From Gaiella occulta (GTDB lineage Bacteria; Actinomycetota; Thermoleophilia; Gaiellales; Gaiellaceae): 64,000 nucleotides of DNA. The stretch lies in contig NZ_QQZY01000007.1 in assembly GCF_003351045.1 (NCBI RefSeq), positions 1 to 64,000 on the forward strand, in the 5' to 3' direction. Under the pieces are notes generated by a model. The model was not told the origin of the DNA. It was given only the letters and a program-made list of their open reading frames with translations, and ran no database searches. Shown in pieces: positions 8,288 to 16,631 of this stretch; the stretch's first letter is position 1, and each line of letters begins with the position of its first letter. The translations under genes were made by a program, and so were the position numbers.

Positions 8288-9280
8288 ATGCAGACGCTGC
8301 CCGAGACGCGTGAGCTGACCTACATGCAGGCCGTGACCGAGGCCCAGCGCTGGGCGCTCGAGACCTATCCCGAGGCGATCGTGTTCGGCGAGGACATCGG
8401 GCTGCCGGGCGGCCCCTACGGCTCCACGAAGGGGTTGCGCAAGGCATTTGGCGAGCGCGTGTTCGACACCCCGATCTCCGAGTCCGCCATCCTCGGCGGT
8501 GCGATCGGCGCGGCGATGCGCGGGCGCCGGCCGATCGTCGAGATCATGTTCGCAGACTTCTTCCTCGTCGCCCTCGACCAGCTCGTGAACCAGGCGGCAA
8601 ACGTGCGGTTCCTGTCTCGCGGCGAGTTCACCGCGCCGATCACCGTTCGCTCCCAGCAGGGCTTCACACCGGGATCCTGCGCGCAGCACTCGCAGTCGCT
8701 CGAGGCGATCTTCGCGCACACCCCGGGCCTGCGGATCGGTCTGCCAGCCGACGCGGAGCGGGCCTACACGATGCTCCGCGCCGCGATTGCCTCCGACGAT
8801 CCCGTGATCGTGGTCGAGAGCCGCGCGCTGTACCAACAGAAGCGCGAGGTCAGGCTCGGCGGCCCCGTGGAAGCGGTCGGCGGCGCGCGTGTCGTTCGGG
8901 AGGGAAGCGATGTCACCATCGTCTCCTGGTCGCGAATGGTCGGCGAGGCGCTCACGGCGGCCGATCGGCTCGCCGAGCGCGGGATTCGCGCCGAGGTCGT
9001 CGACCTCTGCTGGCTCTCGCCGCTCGACATGGGCACCGTGCTCGATTCCGTGCGTCGGACGAGCCGCCTGGTCATCGCCCACGAGGCGAATCTGACCGGC
9101 GGGTTCGGTGCCGAGATCGCCGCCCGGGTGGTCACCGACGGGTTCGACCTGCTCGACGCGCCGATCGGGCGGGTCGGTGCGCCCGACATCCGCGTGCCGG
9201 CCTCTCCTGCTCTCCAGCAGGCGCTCATGCCCAACTCCGAATCGATCGTCGCCGCCGTCGACCGGCTGGCGTCGTTCTAG
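8288..9280 (+). CDS. 2-oxoacid dehydrogenase, E1 beta subunit
   Basis: 330 residues with the transketolase pyrimidine-binding domain (FGEDIGLPGGPYGSTKGL) and the C-terminal transketolase domain (VTIVSWSRMVGEALTAADRLA, IAHEANLTGGFGAEIAARV). It starts 4 bases after the E1 alpha stop and forms the alpha2-beta2 heterotetramer with it. Length is normal. As for the alpha subunit, no E2 or E3 gene is present in the window. The following ABC ATPase starts 7 bases after its stop, so enzymes and transporter are co-transcribed. Confidence 0.92.
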   Translation: MQTLPETRELTYMQAVTEAQRWALETYPEAIVFGEDIGLPGGPYGSTKGLRKAFGERVFDTPISESAILGGAIGAAMRGRRPIVEIMFADFFLVALDQLVNQAANVRFLSRGEFTAPITVRSQQGFTPGSCAQHSQSLEAIFAHTPGLRIGLPADAERAYTMLRAAIASDDPVIVVESRALYQQKREVRLGGPVEAVGGARVVREGSDVTIVSWSRMVGEALTAADRLAERGIRAEVVDLCWLSPLDMGTVLDSVRRTSRLVIAHEANLTGGFGAEIAARVVTDGFDLLDAPIGRVGAPDIRVPASPALQQALMPNSESIVAAVDRLASF

Positions 9281-9287
9281 CGGTCCC

Positions 9288-10286
9288 GTGGCGCTGCTCG
9301 AGGTTGCCGACCTGCGCACCTGGTTTCGGACGCGGCGCGGTGTCGTCCGTGCCGTTGACGGCGTCAGTCTCACCGTCGAGCGCGGTCGGACGCTCGGGAT
9401 CGTGGGGGAGTCGGGGTGCGGGAAGTCTGTGACCGCCCTCTCACTGGTCCGCCTGCTTCCCCCGTCTGCGTCGATCGCATCAGGGACGGTCACGTTCGAC
9501 GGCCGCGACGTCGCGACGCTCGGCCGGCGTGAGCTCGAGGATCTGCGCGGCCACGACATCGGGATGATCTTCCAGGACCCCATGACCTCGCTCAACCCGA
9601 CAAACACCGTCGGAGCGCAGATCGTCGAGACGCTTCGTCGCCACGAGGATGTCGGGCGTGCCGACGCCATCCGTCGCGCCCGCGAGCTGCTCGAGGAGGT
9701 GCAGATCGCGCGTGCGGCTGACCGGTTGGACGACTACCCCCACCAGTTCTCCGGTGGGATGCGCCAGCGCGTGATGATCGCGATCGCGATCTCGTGCCGA
9801 CCGAAGCTGCTGATCGCCGACGAGCCGACGACAGCACTCGACGTGACGGTGCAGGGGCAGATTCTCGAGCTGCTCGACGATCTCCGTCAGGCTCACAACA
9901 TGGCCATGCTGCTGATCACGCACGACATGGGGGTGATCGCGGACGTCGCGCACGACGTCGTCGTGATGTACGCCGGGCAGGTCGTCGAGCAGGCGCCGAC
10001 CCTCGAGCTCTTCGACCACCCCGAGCATCCCTACACCGAGGCGCTGCTGCGCGCGCTGCCGCGCGTCGACTCCTCAGAGGCGCGGAGAGGGCGGCTGGAG
10101 GCGATCGCCGGCCGGCCGCCGGTGCTGATCGATCCGCCACCCGGCTGCCGCTTTGCGCCGCGCTGCCCGCATGTCGCGCTCGACGCGTGCGCGAGCGAGC
10201 CCCAGGCTCTGCGCGCGATTCGGCCCGGGCACCTCGTCCGCACGTCCCATCCGACTAGCGAGCGGCGCCCCGCTCACGTGGCATGA
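9288..10286 (+). CDS. oligopeptide-type ABC transporter ATPase, DppD/OppD type
   Basis: 332 residues from a GTG at 9288. The longer in-frame reading starting at 9108 runs antinaturally over E1 beta and is rejected. Walker A is GESGCGKS, the signature is FSGGMRQR, and Walker B is [12 protein letters not shown] with H-loop LLITHDMG. The C-terminus carries the oligopeptide-transporter extension with Cys-containing [10 protein letters not shown]. It energises the two permeases encoded at 885-2728 although it is transcribed from the opposite operon. Shared LacI operators explain how the split transporter is co-expressed. Confidence 0.93.
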   Translation: MALLEVADLRTWFRTRRGVVRAVDGVSLTVERGRTLGIVGESGCGKSVTALSLVRLLPPSASIASGTVTFDGRDVATLGRRELEDLRGHDIGMIFQDPMTSLNPTNTVGAQIVETLRRHEDVGRADAIRRARELLEEVQIARAADRLDDYPHQFSGGMRQRVMIAIAISCRPKLLIADEPTTALDVTVQGQILELLDDLRQAHNMAMLLITHDMGVIADVAHDVVVMYAGQVVEQAPTLELFDHPEHPYTEALLRALPRVDSSEARRGRLEAIAGRPPVLIDPPPGCRFAPRCPHVALDACASEPQALRAIRPGHLVRTSHPTSERRPAHVA

Positions 10287-11128
10287 CGGGGCCTGCAGAG
10301 CCGCTACTCTCCGTCCGCGGCCTACGCAAGGTCTACCCGGCGCGGGGGGGACTGAGCGGCCGTGCGGCACCGCCAGTCATTGCGGTCAACGACGTCAGCT
10401 TCGACGTGCTCCCGGGCGAGACGCTCGGAATCGTGGGAGAGTCCGGGTCGGGGAAGTCCACGACCGCCTACTGCGTGCTGCGCCTCGTCGAGCCGACCGC
10501 TGGTGTCGTGCTGTTCCATGGCGTCGACATCACCGGCCTCTCCCAGGCGAGACTGCGCGGGATCCGCAGCGACATGCAGATCGTCTTTCAGGATCCGTAC
10601 TCCTCTTTCGACCCGCGCATGCGCGTCGGCACTGTCATCGCCGAGCCGCTGCGAGTGCACGGGATTGGCGACCGCTCCGCCCGTGCCAAACGCGTCGCAG
10701 AGCTGCTCGAACTCGTGGGGCTGGAGTCATCGGCCGCCGACCGCTACCCACACGAGTTCTCTGGCGGCCAGCGCCAGCGCGTCGGGATCGCCCGGGCGCT
10801 CGCGCTCGAGCCCAAGCTCGTCGTCTGTGACGAGCCGGTCTCGGCCCTCGACGTGTCCGTCCAAGCACAGATCCTCAACCTTCTCAAGGATATCCAGGAC
10901 GAGCTCGGTCTCACCTATCTGTTCATCAGCCACGACCTTGCCGTGATCCGCACTGTCAGCGATCGGATCGCGGTCATGAATGACGGATCCATCGTCGAGC
11001 TCGCTGCAGCCGATAACCTCTTCGAGAGCCCAACGGATGCGTATACCCGCAGGCTCCTGTCGGCGATCCCGGTTCCCGACCCTCGCGAGATGCAGAGTCG
11101 ACGTCGCGCACCGGAGGCTGGGCTGTGA
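10283..11128 (+). CDS. oligopeptide-type ABC transporter ATPase, DppF/OppF type
   Basis: 281 residues, overlapping the previous gene by 4 bases (ATGA). Walker A is GESGSGKST, the signature FSGGQRQR, Walker B LVVCDEPVSALD and H-loop LFISHDLAV. It is shorter than most DppF proteins because the usual C-terminal Cys-rich extension is missing and it ends shortly after TRRLLSAIPVPDP. The core ATPase is complete. Partner of the DppD-type subunit. Confidence 0.93.
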   Translation: MTGPAEPLLSVRGLRKVYPARGGLSGRAAPPVIAVNDVSFDVLPGETLGIVGESGSGKSTTAYCVLRLVEPTAGVVLFHGVDITGLSQARLRGIRSDMQIVFQDPYSSFDPRMRVGTVIAEPLRVHGIGDRSARAKRVAELLELVGLESSAADRYPHEFSGGQRQRVGIARALALEPKLVVCDEPVSALDVSVQAQILNLLKDIQDELGLTYLFISHDLAVIRTVSDRIAVMNDGSIVELAAADNLFESPTDAYTRRLLSAIPVPDPREMQSRRRAPEAGL

Positions 11129-12186
11129 CAGACGAAAGACGAACCGCCCGGCTCGTCGCTGACCTCATCGCGATCGCCGAGATCCCTGCACCGACCTTCG
11201 ATGAGGTACGCCGCATTGACTGGCTCGAACAGCGTCTCACGAACGCGCCCGGCACGCGTACGCGTGACGACGCGGGCAACCTGGTGTGGCGCTGGAGCGA
11301 CGGAAAGCCACGCGTCCTCGTCGCTGCACATGTCGACAACGTGTTCGCGGCGGAGACCGACCTGACCGTTCGCCGGGCCGACGGCCTGCTCGTCGGGCCG
11401 GGCGTCGGGGACAACGCCGCCGCGATCGCCGTCACGCTCAACGTCGTCGAGCAGCTGCTCGACGAGCGCCCACTGGCTCCGGGGGCTGTGGCATTCACCG
11501 TCGGTGAGGAGGGGCTCGGCAACCTGCGCGGCGCACGGGCCGCGATCGCCGCGCTCGCACCCCGGCTCTTCATCGCCGTCGAAGGGCACCTGATCGACCA
11601 TGTGCTCGTGGACGCCGTGGGCAGCGTTCGCGCGCAGGTGTGCGTGGAGGGGCCGGGGGGGCACCCGTGGGTCGACCGGGGCCGGCCCAGCGCATTGCAT
11701 GAGCTCCTCGCCGTGGGGCATGAGCTCCTCAAGGACGGGATCGGCGGCAGCTCCGTCAACATCGGCCTCGCGTCCGGCGGCCGCTCCGTCAACAGCATCG
11801 CGGACCACGCGGAGCTTGTGGTCGAGTGTCGTTCACTCGATCCAGTGACGCTCGACCGGTTCGAGGCGCTGCTACGTGAGCTCGAGGTGCCTCCGCCGCT
11901 CACGGTTCGGGCGGAGGTGCTCGGTCGTCGCCCTGCGGGTCGGCTCGACCATGACCATGACCTGCTTCGCACCGTGATGGCAGCACGTACCGAGCTTGGC
12001 CTGGACACGTTGCTCGAAGCCGGCTCGACCGACGCCAACGTCGCGCTCAGCAGCGGCATCCCCGCGCTGACCCTGGGAGTCGCGCGCGGCGGAGACATGC
12101 ACACGAGCGGCGAATGGATCGACGAGTCGTCGCTCGAGATCGGATACCGGCAGCTCGAGTTGGTCATCAGACAGCTCCTCAGCTGA
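11125..12186 (+). CDS. M20-family metallopeptidase/amidohydrolase
   Basis: 353 residues from a GTG that overlaps the ATPase stop (GTGA). Metal-site motifs of the M20 family are present: HVDNV (first His, with Asp), GVGDNAAA (bridging Asp) and the general-base pair in GEEGLGN, followed by a dimerisation lid (residues about 170-280). A late H in GGDMHTSGEWI matches the last ligand. A cytoplasmic zinc or cobalt hydrolase of an amide or peptide-like bond is expected. Being last in the E1/ABC operon, it may trim the imported solute before catabolism, which would fit the oligopeptide-type transporter. Confidence 0.9.
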   Translation: MTDERRTARLVADLIAIAEIPAPTFDEVRRIDWLEQRLTNAPGTRTRDDAGNLVWRWSDGKPRVLVAAHVDNVFAAETDLTVRRADGLLVGPGVGDNAAAIAVTLNVVEQLLDERPLAPGAVAFTVGEEGLGNLRGARAAIAALAPRLFIAVEGHLIDHVLVDAVGSVRAQVCVEGPGGHPWVDRGRPSALHELLAVGHELLKDGIGGSSVNIGLASGGRSVNSIADHAELVVECRSLDPVTLDRFEALLRELEVPPPLTVRAEVLGRRPAGRLDHDHDLLRTVMAARTELGLDTLLEAGSTDANVALSSGIPALTLGVARGGDMHTSGEWIDESSLEIGYRQLELVIRQLLS

Positions 12187-12196
12187 CACGTGCCCC

Positions 12197-12248
12197 TTGA
12201 CATGCATGCGGCAGTGGTAGAGATTCTACGATAGAAAATCGATTTTCT
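12197..12248 (+). promoter_or_regulatory. LacI-regulated promoter of the second rightward operon
   Basis: TTGACA (12197-12202), 17-base spacer and a weak -10 GAGATT (12220-12225). The perfect 16-bp palindrome AGAAAATCGATTTTCT at 12233-12248 sits on the expected start site. It shares the AAATCGATTT core with the other three operators but has an A/T flank instead of GG/CC, so affinity may differ. Confidence 0.7.
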
Positions 12249-12259
12249 TAGAGGTTGAC

Positions 12260-13914
12260 GTGGACTTCGACGTCGTCGTCATCGGGGGCGGCCACAACGG
12301 ACTCACCTGTGGGGCGTACCTGGCGCGCGCCGGGCACTTGACCGCGGTCATCGAGCGCCGGCCGATCGTCGGGGGATGCGCGACCTCTGAGCCGCTGCTC
12401 GCCGAGCACCCCGAGTTCCTGTTCCAGGGTGGAGCCACGGAGCTGCTCGGCTTCGCCGACCAGCCAGTCTATTGCGACCTCGAGCTGGCGCGGCACGGTC
12501 TCGAGCTGATCGAGAGCGACCCCCACTTCGTGATGCCGTTCCCGAACGGGAAGCACATCTTCGTCCACCGAAGCTGGGAACGGACCGCAGAGAGCATCGC
12601 CGCCGTCTCTCCCGAAGACGCTGAGGCCTATGCGCGGTACTACAGCCTCTGGGGAGGCCTCGACGAGATCATCGGCCCGTTCTACAGCCGGATTCCGCCT
12701 ATCCCGGGCCGACGGCCGGTTCCCTCTGGCGCCCATCGTCCGCAGGACGACCTCAGGCGCCGTTTCACCTCCCTCCCCGGACGGCTCGCGCCGGTGCCTC
12801 GTTGCTCGGCGCCGCTGGCAAGGCGCTGCGCTCGCCGGATGCCGCCGAGATGGCCCGCGTCGCCCTGATGCCCGCGCGCCAGTACCTCGAGGAGTGCTTC
12901 ACGTCGCCCGAGATGCGATCGCTGATGGCGTTCTTCGCGATGCAGACGAAGACGTCGCTCGACCAGCCCGGGTCGGCGTTCGGAATGGTCGAGCTTCCAT
13001 GGAGCCACGCCGGCGGAGTGACACGCGCGCGCGGCGGGATGAGCGCAGTCTGCGACGCGATCGTCCGCGCGCTCGAGGAGAGCGGCGGGACGGTCCTGCG
13101 GGACTCACACGTCGGCGAGGTGATCATCCGCGGCGGGTGCGCCGTCGGCGTGCGCACTGCGGATGGGCAAGAGATCGGTGCCCGTCGCGCCGTCATCTCG
13201 GCGGTCAGCCCTGTCCGCACGTTCACCCGCCTGATCGACCCTGACCAGCTCGACCCTGCATTCCTGCGGCGCGTGCGCTCGATCCAGATCGACAACACCG
13301 GCGTCATCAAGTGCTTCTATGCGCTGGACGAGGCACCTGTGTTCAGCGAATCCGGGGACGACGGGTCGAACCGCGGATTCCGCACCGCCGCAGGGATGCT
13401 GTGCCCCTCCGTCGACCACGCCGACACGATGTGGCGCTACATCCGGGACCGTCGGCTGCCGACGAAGATCGGCTGGTCGTGGTGCACTCACACGAGCACC
13501 CTCGACCCAAGCCTCGCGCCCGCAGGCAAGCACACTCTCGGACTGCACGTCTGGGTTCCCGTCGAGCTCGCCGACGGCGGCACGTGGGACGCCCGGGCCA
13601 AGGAGACGATGGCGATGCGACTGCTCGACGAGTACACGCGGTGCGCCCCCAACGTCAAGGACGCGCTGATCGCGTGGACCGCGCGGTCGCCCACCGACTA
13701 CGAGGAGCTGATGGACAACCCCAACGGGAACATGAATCACGTCGACTACACGCCCCACCAGGCGTTCGGATTCCGCCCGCTCCCCGAGCTGTCCGATTAC
13801 CGCACCCCCATCGAGGGGCTCTACCTCTCCGGAGCCGGAATGCACCCGGGCCCTGCCGTGACCGGGCTGCCCGGTCACAACACCGCACAGGTCGTCCTAT
13901 CCGATCTCGAGTAA
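12260..13914 (+). pseudogene. phytoene-desaturase-like FAD oxidoreductase, frameshifted
   Basis: The N-terminal part, from a GTG at 12260 with GAGG 5 bases upstream, shows the dinucleotide motif VVVIGGGHNGLTCGAYLARA and RRPIVGGCATSE. The C-terminal part, in another frame to 13914, contains GGMSAVCDAIV, GLYLSGAGMHPGPAVTGLPG and the closing helix of the family. The two halves are in different frames. The natural reading switches between about 12700 and 12800, near GRLA of the first half and GASLLGAAG of the second. One missing base would join them, though the stretch 12700-12790 looks unnatural in all frames and may hold two compensating errors. It could be a real lesion or a sequencing error. 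If intact it would be an FAD-dependent desaturase/amine-oxidase-like enzyme of this regulon. Confidence 0.8.
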
Positions 13915-13923
13915 GGAGACGCA

Positions 13924-14412
13924 ATGGCTCTCGCAACAGGCGTGGACACGACCGCGCTCACTGTCGCCGACATGTCCCGCGCGCTCGGCTTCTACCGCGA
14001 CCTGCTCGGCATGGAGGTGGTGGAGACAAAGGGCGCGGACTCCGACTGGAGTCCCGAGGAGGAGGCGCGCTGGCACATCTATCACGAGACGGTGTGTGGG
14101 ATCCCCGGAGCGCGAATCCAGGCCGTCTTCCTGCGCGCCGTCGACGGCACCCACCTCGAGCTGATCGAGTACAAGCAGCCCCGTGTCGACCCGTCGCCCC
14201 GCCGCCGGCTCTCCGATCCCGGCGTGGCGATCGTGCCGTTCGCCTGCAACGACAGCGCCGCCGTCGTCGAGAAGTTACGCACCGCCGGGGTCGAGGTGAT
14301 CCACGACCCCGTCCGCTACGTGCTGAACGGCGTCACCAGCTATACGACCTACCTGTACGATCCCGACGGCAACGCGCTCTGCCTGTTCGAGGTCGTCGAC
14401 AAGTCGTCGTGA
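13924..14412 (+). CDS. VOC (glyoxalase/dioxygenase superfamily) protein
   Basis: 162 residues with two beta-alpha-beta-beta-beta modules typical of the vicinal-oxygen-chelate fold. Visible elements are the opening DTTALTVADMSRALGFYRDL, the central THLELIEY, and the late YLYDPDGNALCLFEV with a metal-ligand Glu. These enzymes use a divalent metal for isomerisation, ring cleavage or epimerisation, and the exact reaction is not readable. AAGGAG lies 6 bases before the ATG. It follows the FAD gene by 9 bases and overlaps the next gene by 4 bases. Confidence 0.88.
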   Translation: MALATGVDTTALTVADMSRALGFYRDLLGMEVVETKGADSDWSPEEEARWHIYHETVCGIPGARIQAVFLRAVDGTHLELIEYKQPRVDPSPRRRLSDPGVAIVPFACNDSAAVVEKLRTAGVEVIHDPVRYVLNGVTSYTTYLYDPDGNALCLFEVVDKSS

Positions 14413-15404
14413 CCGATCTCCTCGGCGTCGCCGTCTGCGGCACGGGCAACGCAGGTGTTGAGCATCTGCGCGAGTTCGCAGCACTGCCAAACGCGGAGGT
14501 CCGCGCCATCGTCGACCTCGACCTCGATCGGGCCGCGTCTGTCGCACACGACCTCGGGCTCGACTGCCCCGTCTACGCGTCCCTCTCCGACACGTTCGCC
14601 GGCTCCCCCGTCGACGCGGTTGTCGTCGCGTCGCCAAACGACGTCCACGCATCGATGACCGTCGAGGCGGTTCGGCACGGGGCGCACGTGCTGCTCGAGA
14701 AGCCGGCGGCGATCACGCATGACGACCTCGACCTGATCCTCGAGGAGGTGCGGCGCGCGGGCGTCCTCTGCCAGGTCAACATGATCCTTCGCTGGCACCC
14801 GATGATCGAGGCGATCGTCGGCGCCCGCGATGCGGGCAATCTCGGCGAGATCTTCTGTGTCGAGGCGGACTTCGTCTTCGGCGAGATCGAGGGCTCCGAG
14901 CCGGACTGGGCACGCACTGTGGCACGCGGCGGAAACGTCCACCTCTATGCCGGCTGCCATGCCTACGACCAGCTCGAGTGGCTCGCCGGCAGCCGCATCA
15001 CCGAGGTGAGCGCCGTTTCCACCCGGCGACGGTCGAAGTGGGAATACGACGTGACCGCCTGCACGATCGTCCGGTTCGCGAACGGAGCGATCGGGCGCGC
15101 GACCATCACACTCGAGGCGTCGGCCCCATACCGGTTCGGCATTCGCGTGATGGGGACCAAGGGAACAGTCGTCGACAACACGATCTGCATCCCTGCCCGG
15201 GGTGCGGCCCATTTCGACGACCTCTGCCCAGAACGGGTCGACGTCACCTACCTGCCGTTCGACCGCGTCGCTGCCGACTTCACCCTCAACGCCCTCGAGC
15301 GCCACGACTCCCACGCCGCACTCGAGCACACCGCCGACCTCTTCCGCCTCGCACTCGATTCGGAGCGGGCGGCGCAGAGGGGGGAGGTGGTCAAGCGCAC
15401 CTAA
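14409..15404 (+). CDS. Gfo/Idh/MocA-family oxidoreductase
   Basis: 331 residues from a GTG that overlaps the VOC stop (GTGA). The N-terminal Rossmann domain has VAVCGTGNAGVEHLREF, then VDAVVVASPNDVHASM, and the family hallmark EKPAAIT with its catalytic Lys. The C-terminal alpha/beta domain contains GGNVHLYAGCHAYDQLEWLAG. An NAD(P)-dependent oxidation or dehydration of a polyol, sugar acid or similar compound is typical. Together with the VOC and cupin proteins it suggests carbohydrate-like or cyclitol-like chemistry downstream of the transporter. Confidence 0.92.
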   Translation: MTDLLGVAVCGTGNAGVEHLREFAALPNAEVRAIVDLDLDRAASVAHDLGLDCPVYASLSDTFAGSPVDAVVVASPNDVHASMTVEAVRHGAHVLLEKPAAITHDDLDLILEEVRRAGVLCQVNMILRWHPMIEAIVGARDAGNLGEIFCVEADFVFGEIEGSEPDWARTVARGGNVHLYAGCHAYDQLEWLAGSRITEVSAVSTRRRSKWEYDVTACTIVRFANGAIGRATITLEASAPYRFGIRVMGTKGTVVDNTICIPARGAAHFDDLCPERVDVTYLPFDRVAADFTLNALERHDSHAALEHTADLFRLALDSERAAQRGEVVKRT

Positions 15405-15491
15405 CGAGAACTGCCCCTCAGCAGATTCCCCAAGCCTCCGGGCCCATCCAGCAAGCGCGGCTTCGGGACTCACCACGACTAAAGGAGCACG

Positions 15492-15851
15492 ATGAGCAAC
15501 GTCATGGCCCCATGCAAGACGCACGTCGACACCACCGACTACGAGCCGTTCAACGGCTTCGAGGCCGTCCTCGAGGGAGACCCCGACGCAAAGGTAGCCT
15601 GGCTCCGCACCGAGTCCGGCGGCGAGGGCGTGCTCTACACCGGAATGTTCACTGCTGAGCCGTCCACGTTCCGCTACGTGTTCGGCGGCGACGAGAGCTT
15701 CCACGTACTCGACGGCGACCTCGACATTGCCGTCGACGGCGGCGACACCGTCACCCTCGCACCAGGGGACATCGCGTCCTTCCCAAAGGGAGCAACCTCG
15801 ACGTGGGCTCTGCGCGCCCCACTGCGTAAGTTCTTCGTCATCTCGGGGTAG
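15492..15851 (+). CDS. small cupin-domain protein
   Basis: 119 residues with the cupin barrel of the RmlC-like/DUF861 type: FRYVFGGDESFHVLDGDLDIAVDGG as motif region 1 and LAPGDIASFPKGATSTW as motif region 2. AAAGGAG lies 6 bases before the ATG. The 87-base gap from the Gfo/Idh gene contains nothing recognisable. Single-domain cupins of this type bind metals and may act as isomerases, lyases or ligand sensors. The last gene of the operon, followed by a strong hairpin at 15873-15921. Confidence 0.88.
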   Translation: MSNVMAPCKTHVDTTDYEPFNGFEAVLEGDPDAKVAWLRTESGGEGVLYTGMFTAEPSTFRYVFGGDESFHVLDGDLDIAVDGGDTVTLAPGDIASFPKGATSTWALRAPLRKFFVISG

Positions 15852-15872
15852 CGCGATACCCGACCGACCGAC

Positions 15873-15921
15873 CGGCGGCGTGACGTAGGTCCGTAGAGCG
15901 CTGACGTATGTCACGCCGCCG
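15873..15921. terminator. long inverted repeat after the cupin gene
   Basis: CGGCGGCGTGAC (15873-15884) and its exact complement GTCACGCCGCCG (15910-15921) form a 12-bp stem, extendable to about 15 with a G-T pair. The 25-base interior contains a repeat of TGACGTA (15881-15887 and 15902-15908). It lies 22 bases past the cupin stop. It may end the regulon transcript or be a protein-binding cruciform. No T-run follows. Confidence 0.5.
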
Positions 15922-16109
15922 AAGAGAGCGACGCGTCGCGAGTGGCTGCCGCCGGCACGACCAGCCAGGTCGGAGCTCGATCGAGGCCCGTGTCGCAATC
16001 CCGCGCGGGGAGCGGGGCACGGTCACGTCCTGTCAAGTGGATGTCATGAAGGCCGGGTTCGGCCGGGCCGCGGTTGCTGATCGCGGTCGTTCCCTGACGA
16101 GGAGGTGGC

Positions 16110-16281
16110 GTGGTGCTGTGCGCGGCGGTCGACATCCATAAGCACGTGTTCCAGGCTGTGGTGCTCGATCCGACCTCGGGTGAGGTCGAGGAGGAGCGGT
16201 TTGCTGCTGACCGAGATCGGCTGCGTGAGTGGGCCGGGCGGCTGGTCGGACGCGAGGCAGTGATCGCGGTCGAGGTGGAGT
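16110..16281 (+). pseudogene. IS110-family transposase, N-terminal remnant
   Basis: From GTG 16110 (GGAGG just upstream) about 57 residues match the DEDD-type N-terminus of IS110 transposases: AAVDIHKHVFQAVVLDP, EEERFAADRDRLREWAG and VIAVEVE. Homology stops abruptly where a long inverted repeat begins at 16277. The open frame runs on to 16544 but is not transposase-like. The rest of the element is missing, so it is a dead insertion-sequence fragment. It marks the left edge of the accessory stretch. Confidence 0.75.
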
Positions 16282-16334
16282 TGGAATTGACCCGGCTATG
16301 CGTAGCTCCGCATAGGCGGGTTATTTCCAACTCC
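16277..16334. repeat. imperfect inverted repeat interrupting the IS110 remnant
   Basis: The left arm starts GGAGTTGGAATTGACCCG and the right arm ends GGGTTATTTCCAACTCC. The arms pair over about 26 bases with a few mismatches around the central loop TAGCTC. It begins exactly where transposase homology ends, so it looks like an inserted hairpin or MITE-like unit, or the fused ends of a deleted element. Confidence 0.6.
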
Positions 16335-16360
16335 AGTCGAGCGGCCCATCCTGAGCCGGC

Positions 16361-16407
16361 CGCCGGACGATCCCTCCGGCGCTACGCGCCTCCGGGATCG
16401 TCCGGCG
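16361..16407. repeat. perfect 14-bp inverted repeat
   Basis: CGCCGGACGATCCC (16361-16374) and GGGATCGTCCGGCG (16394-16407) are exact complements around a 19-base interior that can itself pair (GGCG/CGCC). It is the second of three hairpins between the IS110 remnant and the ERCC4 nuclease. Function unknown. Confidence 0.6.
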
Positions 16408-16489
16408 CTCCAACCCAGCTACCTGTCAACGCGGGACCGGGGAGCGGGGCAGAACGATCCGGGCTAGCTCCACCAAATGTTCCTTACTC

Positions 16490-16521
16490 AAACCGCGAGG
16501 CCCCCTGGGGCTTCGCGGTTT
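16490..16521. terminator. strong hairpin, probable terminator
   Basis: AAACCGCGAGGCCCC and GGGGCTTCGCGGTTT pair over about 14 positions around a tiny loop, with A-rich and T-rich ends on either side. This symmetry is typical of a bidirectional intrinsic terminator. It insulates the ERCC4 nuclease gene. Nothing else was seen between 16522 and 16617. Confidence 0.6.
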
Positions 16522-16617
16522 GTTGTTGGCGCCGGAGTGGATGATGCCGTTGTGGTCGGCGTCTGGAAACCAGCCTTCGCCCGCCGCGCAGAGGGCGATG
16601 TCGTCCTGTTGACTGTT

Positions 16618-16623
16618 TAGTAT
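16618..16623 (+). promoter_or_regulatory. -10 element of a probable leaderless transcript
   Basis: TAGTAT lies 8 bases before the ATG of the ERCC4 nuclease and no Shine-Dalgarno sequence is present. Transcription starting about 7 bases downstream would begin at or next to the start codon. No good -35 was recognised. Confidence 0.4.
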
Positions 16624-16631
16624 ACGCAACT

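Noticed and set aside
12700..12800. Programmed frameshift in the FAD oxidoreductase
   Set aside because: No slippery heptamer or downstream structure stands out, and the family is not known for recoding. A lesion or error is simpler.
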